From: Brachypodius melanocephalos
Lineage: Eukaryota; Chordata; Aves; Passeriformes; Pycnonotidae
Length of the DNA stretch: 64,000 nucleotides
Direction: 5' to 3'
Assembly: GCA_013398615.1 (NCBI GenBank)
Contig: VZSR01000028.1
Span: 3,251,262 to 3,315,261, forward strand
In this document: positions 25,441 through 38,300 of the stretch, one piece after another
Position numbering within the stretch: position 1 is the stretch's first letter
How the letters are laid out: every line of letters begins with the position of its first letter
Notes under the pieces: generated by a model
The model's input: the letters and a program-made list of their open reading frames with translations, nothing else
What the model was told of the DNA's origin: nothing
The model's database searches: none
Position numbers and translations under genes: made by a program

Positions 25441-28400
25441 TTTCCCAAAAAATAAACTTCAGATCCCTGGACATATTACCATTCAGATATTGCATGTATC
25501 TCATTCTTTGGCCTGATAGCTATCACGTGAACTTTGAAAGAAACAGACTCCTGTTTCTAATTAATGAGAACATTAAAGTGTTTATGCAGAAGGAGAACCT
25601 AGAGAGCTTATTACACTGAGGCCTGTTCAGAGCCAGTGTGGTTTTGTCATGTGTATGTTAAACTGACACAGCCAAGTTTGGTTACAGCCCAGTAGAGCAT
25701 CTGCAAGTCATTTACATTCTTTCAAATGCTGCAGTGATAAACACACACAGCTCTGTGACCATCTGATGGTTACAGCTGAAAGTGAATGAGGAGAAAGATT
25801 CAAAAAAAGGAGAGGATAAATCGCTTAGACTGAATTTGGGGAAGGGTGGGAATGAAGAGGAAGAAGCCAAAAAGATATTTCTAAGGACCTGAGCAGAACT
25901 TATTTTGCACTCCTTATTCTACAGAAAGTTACTCCTGCAACATTTATATTGTGGAGGCATAGCTCAGGGAAGTATGGCTATTCAGACAGATAGGAAGTGA
26001 GTTTGCTTATCAAACAGCTGCCTTACTGACCTCATCATGACTCCCCAAGGGAAAGCACATTTTGGGCAGAGACTGATCCCAGCACAGATCTTGTCTGCTC
26101 ATGACCAAACTTCTGACTCCAGCCTGAGCTAAGAGCCTGTTTCCTCTAATACACTGGACAGGGCTCCTTCTCAGATGTAAGAATTAGCCTTACTAGCAGT
26201 CCCAAATCAATCACTTCAGTGTAAATATTATTTAGACATATCCAAGGGAGTCCTTTTTGTCTGTTTTGCTTTCAAGTTAAGAATCTCTGACTCTTACTTC
26301 AGATCTCTAAGGAATGAGAAAAATATCTGAAGTTGGCTCTCCATTCACACTCTCACTATAGCCAACTCCAATGAATAGTCCTGGTGGTAGAATTGTAGCT
26401 GAGGTCTTTCTGAAATAGCTTAGGGTGTTGGTGACCCTCTAATCTGCTTTATCCATTCATACAAGATCTATTAAAGGACTAAAAGGATGTGGTGTAAGTT
26501 AGAAGGAATGTGTTTGGACAAGCACTTTGCACTATGTACTTCTTGGCTATGGCTGTCAGCGTCTTCTTTTTTTTTTTACAAGCAGAAAAATTACTCTAAA
26601 CTTTCAGTGCATATAAAAACTCAGTAACAGCCTCCTTTGAAACACTGAAAAATGTGTATACTTGAAAGAAAAAATTAAATTTGGTAGCTCTACAAGTTTT
26701 ATTAGTATTCCTGACATTCACATCAACAGAGACCATCAGCTGACTCCTCATTGGTAACACCTCTTCAGAAAAGGCAGGTGATCTCTGTACAGATTTTACT
26801 AGTCAAAAGTTATCAACATATCTTTAGATCTGGATTTTCTACTCCTTTTAGCTCAAAATATTTCCCATCAAATCCAGAGGACAAGTGTTCCAGTCAACCA
26901 CAGCCATACAAGTAGTAAATGTACCTTCAAACCAGACTGCTCTAATTTACAGTGGTAGCAGTAGGGATGAGGAAAAGCCAGTTAAGAACCCTGACTGGCT
27001 TGAGAATTATGTGAGCAAAAATAGCTGTGACTTCTTGCCACAAAATCAGCAATTACAGCCTGGAGGCCTGGCTATAAAATCCCAGGACAAAGATGATAGA
27101 TGGACTGTACTGCCTTCATGCTTTTATCAAGGGACTGAAGAAAAGAAGACATCATTTCTCTTTTGTCTGTTCTCTCATATGTCATTAATGGCCACATTCT
27201 CCTATAATTTGACTGCCACAGTAAAGTATGAGTGTATGTCCAGCTATGGATATTTTTCCTCACTCCTTAGAAAAGATCTAAATCTTATGGCTGAAAGACA
27301 AAGAGCAAAATTAATTGCAATCAAGAAGGTTGAAACTGTGCAGATGCGCAAGGATACATGACTCAAGTTAATGTCTTCCTCACTGTTCTGCAAACTAAAA
27401 AACTAATCAATAATAAAGAGCAAACAGTTACAGAAACCATAAAAGTATGATTCCATAATGGTAAAAGAACAACAGCCCATACATTGGGTATCACTACTGT
27501 CTGCTCATGGTGGATTAACCTGAGCCATTTGACTTTGTGTTAGTGATGGACTAAGCACACAGGAGTTTAGTTTACATTTCTGATATGCAGGGGCCCTGCA
27601 CAACCTAAATTCACATTCACAGAATCCCACTTGCAACCAGTGCAGCAAAAGCACTTCACAGGATCAGAGTGAAAGATGCAAAGAGAAATCAATGCCCATA
27701 GAGGTTGCTTTGGCAAGAAGATGACACATTGCAGTGCAGACCTTACTCCCATTTTTCCTGACATTCTCAAATGACATCATTGCTTCCTGTGGTGCTACTT
27801 GTGATTTCTGCAGGAGTAGATAAGCAGGAGTAGAAAAAGGTGCAAATTATCTGAAAACAGTCTTGAGAGAAGCAGTAAAAAAAAAGGGCCATTTTTTTTC
27901 AAGTAGTACAGCAAGTAAAGACAGCAAAAGTCACATCAAATAATTATTCTTCTACTTAAATACCAGCTGAGATCACTATTGGGAGGAGCTCTGAGCCATG
28001 CAGACAAACGAGTGGCCCTGAGTGGAAGTGACATATCAGTGGGACACTGTCCTTACAACAGGACACATAACACAAAGAAGTTTGCAAACAGCTGGCTTTT
28101 TACATACTTGTAGGCATGTGTGGGCAGAACAAGCCTAGACAATGTTGGAGCAGTACTGCCAAACCACTTCTTCTGCAAAACAACCGTTTGGGGCATATGG
28201 CCATGTGACTGAATACAGGGTGAGTCAATCCTAAAACTGGAGATGCTCAATAAACTAAACAATCAAAGGGTTTACATGCTAGTAAACTAAAGCACATCTA
28301 TAACAATTTTAACTTTGTAGGACTTAAAATCTAACACCTCCATGAAAAACACTTCTTACTCTGTTTACTCCTGTATAATTGCAGGTTTGATAGAAATCCT

Positions 28401-30798
28401 AAAGACCGTGGTTGAGAAAAGGGAAAAGGTACAGCACCTGAAATGGCAAAGACTGAGCACCATTATCAGCTATGCCTGGTATAGAGAGCACTGCAGCAAA
28501 ACACAGACTTCAATTGCTCAACAAGCAAATTACTTCCTGCTTTTGAAAGTGTATTTCTGGGCTCAAAAATATATAGACTAATGATAAGCATTCAAGAATC
28601 TTAGAAAGATACATAAAAGCTTAAAGAAAGGTATATTATCCATAGACATTTTGGCTGGTATAAAAAACTATGCCCGAGGCAGGGGGGGAAGTCACCCATG
28701 TTTGACCACTTGAAAGTCAGGATATTGGCTTTATCCAAAATGGACTGGTTAGTATGAATCTATGGTTTCCACTACTATAGCTACCCATCTTGTCTATTTT
28801 TATGTGCTGTGCAGTCTGTCAAGGTTCAGCTAAGTACCTTCTTTCATCTGGCAACTCCAGTGAGGATAGGATTGGAAGACAAAGACAGGAGCTTGATTTT
28901 TTAAATTCCTCTCTGGTGCATATCAATCAAATGTCCCAATTATACTAAACCTATCATCTGTGACCCACAGATATCTGTGTTTCCACAAAGGTGCACAAGT
29001 ATATCTCAAGTAGACAGACTCATTCTTGTACTGTGGGGTCCAAGGTGCAGTAGGCAGTGAAGAAAAGGTGATGTCACAGAAATATCAGCACAACAATATT
29101 TATGCCTGAGAGAGGCAACTGCTGAAGACCTGGAACAACCTCCTGTTAGTACTGTTGGAGGAAAAAAAAATTTAAAAAGCCAAACAAAACCCACTCCCCC
29201 CTCTCAACTAGTTTAATAAGAGAATCTCATAAGGTTACAAGACCTACCCTTAGCTGATGCCAGAGATGAAGTGATTATTCAGGGGACAACTTCTAGCTCC
29301 AGGTCAATAGTCTACGCCATCCCCTCAGTGTCCTGAATGTCTCTGGGCTGAAGAAGATTAATTCTGGGAGCACATTTGGCAACTGACTTAGCACAGGTTG
29401 TGCCACAGCTGCTCTCTGCACAGCTTTGTCACTGAAACTGGGAGATGCCCACACTGGGCTCTCCAGTGCTGTCCTGCAGGACGAGCCAGCCACGCTCCCC
29501 AGAGCTGCCACAACCAGGGCAGCCAGCTGGGCTAACCTGCACCCGTGTTTAGAGAACAGCACCACAATCAGGATGGCCAGAACCACCCCCTGGACATCTG
29601 CACTTTCCCCTTGCTAGCCCATCTCCATCATGTGCTCTACCATCAGTCCTGAGCTCCTATTACTAAACCCTGTTTTATTTAACTGCTTAGAGCAGAGATC
29701 AGAATGGAAAAATTCCCTGTAGGGAGTATTACTAATTTAGTGAAATCCTGCAGGGACTCAAAAAATCTGCACTAAAATGAAGCATGCTCTGGAGTTTTCA
29801 AAAGACTAGCAGAGTTTGAGAGAAAACAGGTACTCTCAAGCTGTCACTGCTTTTCTTTGCAGAGATCCAGCTTTGTGGAAAAATGCAACATTTTGATTTG
29901 TGAATCTGATCCAATTTTTTTTTTTTTTAACTGGGCTGCTGTTCAAAGTAATGTATTAAAGAACTTCCTCACTTCAAATTATTTTCCCATTTTAACTTTC
30001 TGGAAGCAGATGCTCTCCACTGACCAGATTTGTTATTTTGGTTATTCTCTATTTCCAAAAGTAATGACATGCTATTCATTCAAGGGGCTCAGTTCTCAAC
30101 TCACTACTACGCAGTCATGATTAAATCAGCCAATCATTGATGTGAACTTGAAAGCCTCAATTTTATTTTTTAAATGCTGTTCCCAACTGCAGTGTATGCA
30201 GTTTTTAGTGTGTAACAGGACATTGCATTAGAAGTATGGCAGAATTTAGCCAGAAGCTTTTTGGCACGGAGCCTCTCACACCTCTTGCCCTTTTCCTGGA
30301 TTAGGCATATTTCCTGAAGGATCATTAGGCACATATAACTAATCTCAGTAACCATCTATCAAGAACTGAAAGAACTGAGCTAGCTGATGTACATAGATTA
30401 CTTCATAAATCACACCAGTCTCAAAGGCATTGCTTGCTGAGCAGTTTTAGAAAATACATCCTGAGTAGTTACACGTGGCTTTTGGAAGCTAATGCAGTAT
30501 TTACAAAACTGAACTGATAAGACCAACAGATTCATTTTGTGCATCAAAATGCTGAAAACTGGCACATCAATTCTCAATATAATACCTTAAGGAAAAAAAA
30601 AAGCCACTTCACACAAGCTAAACTCTGAAGTCCCAGATGATATCATGACATCTCTTGAAGGCCAAGCCCAAGATCACAAAATACAGAAGGCACAAGTCCC
30701 TTCTGCCCTACCCAAAGATCAGGGGCTTGGACATGCAAAGTTGTTCAGATATCTTCTGACACGTCTAAGAGCACCTAGCCCAGTTTTGTACTCAAGTG
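25441..30798. other. gene-free intergenic stretch
   Basis: No gene recognised. The 158-codon plus-strand frame at 26885-27361 starts with a non-ATG codon, has no domain I recognise and is of a length expected by chance in a 64-kb window. The GC-richer patch at about 29290-29620 holds overlapping open frames on both strands and might be an old repeat fragment. Its minus-strand frame begins with a hydrophobic stretch but matches nothing I know. Confidence 0.5.
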
Positions 30799-30824
30799 AA
30801 AAAAAAAAAAAAAAAAAAAAAAAA
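30799..30824. repeat. (A)26 homopolymer
   Basis: Twenty-six consecutive A bases follow an unremarkable block of about 180 bp. It could be the tail of a retroposed transcript, but the block upstream shows no gene I recognise. Simple slippage is equally possible. Confidence 0.95.
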
Positions 30825-33800
30825 GGATTTTAAGATTCCACCCTGTTGGAGAACATCTGAAATATCTGTTAGCAATTCTCAGCTTCAGTGACCTGTACTG
30901 TGTAAGACCAATTTCTGGTCTCACAAACGCTGATCTGAGTCTTGATGCATGTTTTTGTCCTAAACAGGTGGCAGATAACCACACTCTATTTTCCAGCATG
31001 GGCCAGCCATGTAGAGTCTGAGGGTCTGAGTACCTATTTGGTGCAGAGAAAGCCTGTTTATTATTTTTTTATTGATTTTCACTGTATCTAACATGGACAC
31101 CGATCATATTGAAGAACAATCGCATATCAGAAGCAATATAGACTCAAATCTTAGCATTTACCCTAGAACAGAACACCCTTTCAGGAAATGGCCTCACCAG
31201 ACTGCCCCTGGTAGCTTCAGAAGACTTAGCTCATGAGAGCTCTGCCCTGTTTTGGGACGACAGCTCAGGTAAGGACATGCTTTTTGTTTGTAGCAACACA
31301 GCTTTAAAAGACACTGAGTTAATGTACTGGGGATTTATGTACCTCTAAAAAAAGCCAGGACTAAAAGCAGAAAGAAGAAAGGATGGTCCAAAACACTTGT
31401 GTTTTTTCAAAAAGCCTAAACCTGCAACTCAGCTACAATTTCCTTTAGGAGGTAATATCATGTTTGCACTGCAAGCTTTGTCAAGAAGAGATAAGTGAAG
31501 GTTACGCAACAGTGCAAGAAACCGTTCTAATCTACCTGATGCCTTTAAAATCGCTTCCCCTGCAGCCAGCCTCCAAGACAGAAATAAACACTGTTGCCAC
31601 AACCATGAAGAAAAAAAAAGTGCTGCAGCAATAGTTAGAGAGGGTTGAAAATCCCTTTGAGGGTCCCAAAGCTCTTTCCCATGCCTAGAACTGCTCTTCA
31701 GGCTCTGTGTGGGGGCCACGGGCTACTGCCCAGAGCCCAGCACAGCCCACTTGATCTGTGCTGCTTACACTACTCAAACAGTGTGAGATAGCTGGTGCTT
31801 CATAAACTGTCTGCTTTCATGCTGAGCAAGCAGAGGAAGAGCTTGCTTTCTGCTTAAAGAAACAACAAAATTTGGCGTTATTAAGTTACTAGGATTAACT
31901 ATGCTTTCAGTGAGCCACTGTCTACCTTCTTGCAAAACACAGCAAAAAATATAACCAGAACGAGAGAACCCTCTTCTTCAGAATGGCATTGTGTGATTTT
32001 ATACTTTTAGATTAAAAAGGTACATTGCTAGAGATATAAAATATAAACACAGCCATAAGCCTGCTTGTACTTCTAAACCTTTCTCTGGGTTTTAAAATGG
32101 AGGAGGACTCCTTTGTTTTTAGCACATTTCCTCTGCTTTTTATAAGGTGGGGGCTCCCTCTCTCTTGAGAAGGTTCCCTTTATAGAAAGTTAAACAATGA
32201 GTTTGGAGAAGTTTTGATTGATAATAACTTACACATGGTGCTACAGAAAAGGAGTCTATTTTAAGTATCATTCTCCAAGAAGGGATTCTACAGAGGCACC
32301 ATGTGTTCTAAACTTGCTGGCAACACTTGAGCCTGCTCTTAGAGCCTGCCTCTGGAACTGCTCCCTGGCTTGTGATAGAAACCATAATTCTAAGAGTGGT
32401 GGAAGTACATTTTATTTCCTGTGCTTGTGAGGCTTTGAGAATACGGCAGGGCTGGTGTGTAACACATGCCATTCTGGAAGGGACTACTAAGAAACATTTG
32501 TACACTGGTCTCAGGTATGAATACAGAGCCACAGATTTATTTCTACCACACAGAAGAAATACAAACTCAGAGAAACTGAAGGGATGCTTGGTTGCCTACT
32601 TTCCTCCCTAGTGTTTGCATTTAAATTTTTTTATTTAGAATATATTATTACAAGGAAATACATTTTAGCTAAAGAGACATTTTGCAATCTATTTGACCCA
32701 ACTATCAGAGAAATGAAACTGCATGAAACCTTTTCTATTAAGATGACTCTTCAGGTCTTTCTCACTTTTCATCAAGATCCAATCCTAAAACATAATGTTA
32801 AGGGCATCAGACACAGTGGCTTTCAGATAAGAAGCTTGTGTTTCTGGCCATAATCAAGAATTCCAGGAATTCTTCTTTCAGCAAATAACAGGCAGGAAGG
32901 ACATAGTGACCTTGCAACACTCAACCTGCATCAAGAGCTGCCTGCCAACTTAAATCTTGCCTATGATTTCTATGATTACACAGCATTTCCTTTTCTAAAC
33001 AGTTGCATTGCTTTGTGTGACCATTTAGGATATTATTTACAGAAGGGTGAAATAATCCCTATCAACCTCAGTGATTACAAAACTTGCCAAGAACAAAGTA
33101 AGATTATCCTCATCGAATTTTGTAAGAAAAGAAGGACTAGCTTATAGTCATTTAAAAACACTTTTGTAATGTCTACAGCTATGACAAGTCACTTGGAACA
33201 AAACTGAAAACATGCAGAAGGAGGTTTTCTGCTTATGAATTCTCTGAATTAAATGTGCTTTCTATAAATATATTTTCCATATTGTTCATGTACAAGACCA
33301 TTTGATCATGGCAAAAAGAATCCTAACAATTATCTGCCATCTGTGACATGTCACTTGATAATGCAGATCAGTGTTTCTGCTTTCTGGGTATCTGCAACTA
33401 TGTATAATGGAAGCAGCACAATGCACACAAAGAGTTAAAGTTTAAAATATCATCTGAATGACACTTTTCCATTTTCAGTATATGTTGAGAAGTAGGAAAC
33501 CACTAAAAACAAAGTTGTCTGTTTTACTTACCCCAAAAGGCTTTTGACATAATGATCATCAAATGTCAGAGGTTCATAAGATGACTTTCACTGTGATGGA
33601 AAAAGATGGTTGTTATCAAAACAGCAAACCATGTCTCCTAGTTTTGGTTAAACTACTTCAGTGCTTGCATACTTCTTCCTAGCAGCAGCATGAATTAACT
33701 GCCATGGAATTTCATAAATATGCAAGCCCAAAGTTATCTCTAAGGTACAACAAAGATTATTTTGGTCTAAATTAAAACCACCTGAATTTTAATGCAAAAT

Positions 33801-35239
33801 AATGAAAGTGTCATGTGCAAATCCACTCATCCAAAGTTCAAATTTTTGAAATCTCAAATCAAAGACTGTATTGGAGCCTTCTGTCTTACTCAAAGAAATG
33901 TTTTACTAAGGATATTAACTTCATTGACCTCATAATGCATGTAAATACGTGAATAAACCAACTTGGCATTGGGCAGTCCATAATGCCAGCACCACCATTT
34001 ATATCTCTAACTAGAGACATTCATGTTCCTCCCTCTTTTAAGTGATGGGGGACTGTACAGTATTCATAGCAATAGCTTGTATTATGAACATCAAATGCAT
34101 TAGGCAACAAGCTTGGCAGAAGGGCAACCTTCACACCATAATCCTGTGCAATTAATCCTGGCATTGGGAAGGATTGTGAGATTGATGTCTCACTGCCAGG
34201 TCTTGCCATTTTAGAGGTATTTAACACTGTGATATTGTTCTCACCCTTGTGAGAGCTCGTCCTGGTTAAACCATGACGGAGCTCTTCCTCGCCCTTCAGT
34301 AAATCTTCCCTTTTCCCTTGTGCCACAAAGGTATTTTGCAGATCCAGGCAATATCCAAGTGCCCACCCACAACTCCTTTCCCTTGATTCTTCCAGCTCCA
34401 AGAACAAATGTTTACTAGAAAGGCAATTCATCTCCCTAGAAGAAAAGAGGGAGTGGATAAATGCTACCACTAGGGAGCATTTCACACTCTTCATAAACAG
34501 TTAAATCTAGATAGTGCATGCAAGCTCACAAAATGCAATAGCTAAGGAAGAACATATGCTTTCCATACATAAACAATAAAAACTTTCCTAAACTGTCTTT
34601 CAAGATTGTAATTTTTCTTCAGCCTGAGCCAATGCATTCTAATGTCAGGGAGTTGTCTGCCTCAAGTGATGCTGCATTGTTCCTTGCAGCCTTCTGCAGT
34701 AGTTTCCTTTTCTGTGAGCTGTGCTTATCACATCCTGTGCCTCATTGTGTTTCCAGGAAAGGTTCCCTAGCACAAGCCAGTTTCTCTGAAGCCCTTTTAC
34801 TCCATTCCTTTCCTCTGCTGCTTCATCACATGAAGGAAGTACAATCACCTCGGGGAGGAGAGATACACCATGGCTGTTCTGCCCTGTTTTATTACAACCC
34901 CAGCACACAGATTATATTCTAGGGCAGGAACTAAACTGGTCAAGAGGATTTCCTGTTCATTGAAAAGAAGTGATCCAGCTTCATTGTGTAGCTACTTTTT
35001 TGTCTAGTGAGAAGTAAATATCGTAATTGTCATTAAAAGTGTAAAACTCTAGACAGGGAAATACAAATACTGGATTAAGTTACCCTTTTACACCCTTCTA
35101 CAGCCTTTCTTCCTAACAGAAAAGGTAATGGTTGGGTGCTGATCTTGCTTATACTCAAGGAACTATTAGGAATTCTGGCCTTGCCTTATGGAAGATGAAG
35201 TTTTAGTAAATAGTGGGGAGATTTGTTAATAATTGGGGT
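30825..35239. other. gene-free intergenic stretch
   Basis: AT-rich non-coding DNA. The 157-codon minus-strand frame at 34021-34494 lies in ordinary intergenic sequence and shows no recognisable domain. The part at about 33690-33840 (TAAT, ATGCAAA and GTGCAAAT words) has a conserved-element texture but is weaker than the ones listed. Confidence 0.5.
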
Positions 35240-35307
35240 TTATATATATATATATATAGATAGATAGATATAGATATATATAGATATATAGAGATATATA
35301 TATAAAT
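35240..35307. repeat. (TA)n/(TAGA)n microsatellite
   Basis: TA dinucleotides grade into TAGA tetranucleotides and back into interrupted TA/GATA units over about 68 bp. The tract is likely to be length-variable and error-prone in assembly. Confidence 0.93.
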
Positions 35308-38300
35308 ACTGAAGGGGAATATTGAGAGACTCTCAGTGTACCCAGTGCATTAAAATTCTCCTGAGTTTGAAGGATTAGAAATGCTTTCCTTTACTAAGAC
35401 TGAAAAATGCACAGAGGGCAAGCTACTTTCAATAATGTACAACAGAAAAGGTGGAAAAGTTTAAGCCTTGGGAGACAGCAACCTGTAGAATTGCATTGAG
35501 ATGGTTTTGACTTACAAACTACAGTTTGGGCATGAATGTCACCACCTCCTTGAAGCAATGTATGTGCCACTTAGGAAAAGAGAATATCAGGTGCCAATGT
35601 ACAGATCAAAAGATCTGAGGATGTTTTTTTTGTTTCCACAGGCAGGGCTGGTCAGCTGGCTCATGCTTCTGTATTGTTCCCATCTGCAAACATGAGTAAA
35701 CCCTGCTATAAACTCCTGGGATTCTCATCATGCCTCACATGGATCCTAAATCCTGATTCCCTTCCTGTCCCTGGGGACAGTCTTGGTGGCACTGGAAAAC
35801 ACCATCCTTGGCTTCAACATCACAGAGAAAAGCTTTCCACAATGTGCCTTTAATGAGCATATAAACTCAGAAAGTCAGAATAAAACAAACCAAAAGCAGT
35901 CAGATCTCAGAGTTTAATTCATTTAACAAATATTAAGCCCCTGCTGTCATTTTTGACTGTTTGCATTCAGGAACACTGGCTCAGAACAACCACAAAAACC
36001 TAAGGGGGAAGATGAGTATGTAATTTCAGGATGCCAGCAGCTATGCAGGTGATGGTCTGATGTAACAAGACTCATCTGGGGACAGGAGGCTGCCTAAGCA
36101 CTGGTTCAACTCCAGAGAGCAGATTCCACGAGGGAGAACTGCTGCTGAAAGAAGGCAACCCAGTACTGCAAGGCTGATCACATGCAGAGATGCAATAAAA
36201 CTGGTTTCTCACATTTTCACAACACCCACAGCTGCTGAGCCAGGGCAATATCTGAGCAAAGAACCCAGTAACTTCTGAGCATTTGTACTTCCACTGAAGC
36301 CCAGCCTAGAAATTTTCAAAAAATTCAAAATAACAAAGAAGTAATAGAGGGAATACGTAGCCAATGGTGGGGCAAAGAGGATGAGTAAACCTTTCTTTGC
36401 CCACAATAAAATTGTTTTCAGCAAGCTGCACTTGAGAGCACTGTGGTGAGTGCTGCTACGTGAGGATCCTGGGGAGAGGCAGCTCACACTGCAGCAGTGC
36501 TCCCTATGTGGGCGAGCAGGCTGAGTTTTTATCACTACTGGCTATTTTCTCCTTCCTCTAAGAGGCACAGCTGTTAACCAGATACATGAAGCAGGAAGTA
36601 CTTCTACTTTCCTTTTCTAGTGCTTTGGGAACAGTTAATGAGAAGTCTGGGGCAGAGCTTATAAATAACATGAAACTTAAAGTAAGCTAACAAATTCCTG
36701 CAGGAGAGAGCTTTCAAGGGAATGAGTGCTGTGTTTCTTCTTTTTTGGCAAATAGTACAGTACACAGTTTGATTGCTGAACCAAAATACTCTGTGAGTTG
36801 CATGGCAATTCAAGCTCTGCCTTTTTTCATAAATGTCCTTCCCCTCATCCTGGCTGCTAGGAAGGTGTGACTACAGCCCTCTGCATATCCCAGGGAACTG
36901 CTAAATAAGAAAGAGAATGATAATGTAAAAAAATAAGCCACTGGTACTTAAGTCTTAAATCAATATTAGAACAGGAAGCTTTAGTCTAGTGTATAGGTCA
37001 GGGTAGTATTTGCAATACAAACACTGGACAGCTTGGTTCATGGAGAGGGCTGGCTCAGAGAGCTCTGCTGCTCTGAGGAAGGCAGGATACAGCTGCTCTG
37101 TGCTGTAGATACAGCTCTGCTCCAGGCTGTTCCCCACAGAACACCAGAGAGACGACTTTACTGCGCCAAGACCATGATAGGGTAGAACAGGCCAGGTCTC
37201 ATCCAAAGCTGGGGTTTGGACTGCACTCAGAGAAAAGAGGATTATCATTGCTCCTGCTCTGAGACAAAAGCCACATGGACAGTAAGGCTCAAAAATATGT
37301 TCCTAGCAGCACTTAAGAAAACTTATCGAACTGGGAAATTGAGGCTGAGATTTATAAAAGGCATCTAAAACTGGAATTATAAAGTCTGCAACGTGACCGA
37401 TAATTTTGATCCAGAAAACCCAAACAAACAAAAAGCTGAACTCTACACAAACAACAAATTCCTAGACATCCACAGAACTTAAAAAGCAAGAGTGGAACTC
37501 TGTATGACCTCAGTGAATGGTATTAGGCAGCTGCACTGCTGAAGTCACTGCAAACCATTAGGTGCTGAGGCTTTTGGAAACAGAATCTTCAGGCCTCAAA
37601 CAAGCAAAACGCACACCTTAAAAGCACAAATACTGGCAGGGAGGCTTTGACCCCACAGAAACTGTATTAGCCTGAGACTGGAGAACTGTATTCTCCCATT
37701 GACTTCAGCAAGTGAACCTGGACAAAGACAAGAACTTCTCCACCCAATCCATTTCCATCTGTAAATGAACATAATAAAATACTCTGAAAGCTGCATGCAA
37801 AACAGGTTTTTGTTTTCTCAGTGGTTTAGAAAGACCAGTTACCATGGTTGGCTTACAGGGCAGACATACAAACATTTCTGTATGAACACAACATCTTTTT
37901 AGCAGTGCCATAGGTGTTTGTATCTTATCCTCACTGCAAATACACTGAAGAGTTGGTGCATAAGATGCACTGTTAAATCAATCTCTGTGATCTGGTTAAA
38001 CAGTCATAACCAGGAAAACATCAAGCCGTGTAGCAAGCAAAAAGGACAATTGGTCTCATTACATCTGAAAACTAAGCATGAGGAAGATGAGCAAAATTGA
38101 AACAATCCTTTAACCACCAGGATTATTGTGCCACCATGTCATATATTTACATGTGCCTTCTGGCCCCTCTGAGGTGTTCATGTCTTAAGCCACATGGGGA
38201 CTTACTTTGGTACCTTTTATTTTAAAAACTGCCCAAGGATGCCCCCACACAGCTCTACAATCCATGGTTTAAGAATTCTGGCAGACCCATCCCAGGATAA

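Noticed and set aside
26885..27361. 158-codon plus-strand frame as a gene
   Set aside because: Non-ATG start and no recognisable content. Frames of this length are expected several times by chance in 64 kb read in six frames.
29293..29586. 97-codon minus-strand frame with hydrophobic start
   Set aside because: It looks briefly like a membrane protein, but the patch is GC-richer with open frames on both strands and no homologue is recognised.
34021..34494. 157-codon minus-strand frame as a gene
   Set aside because: No recognisable domain or splice context, and of chance length.
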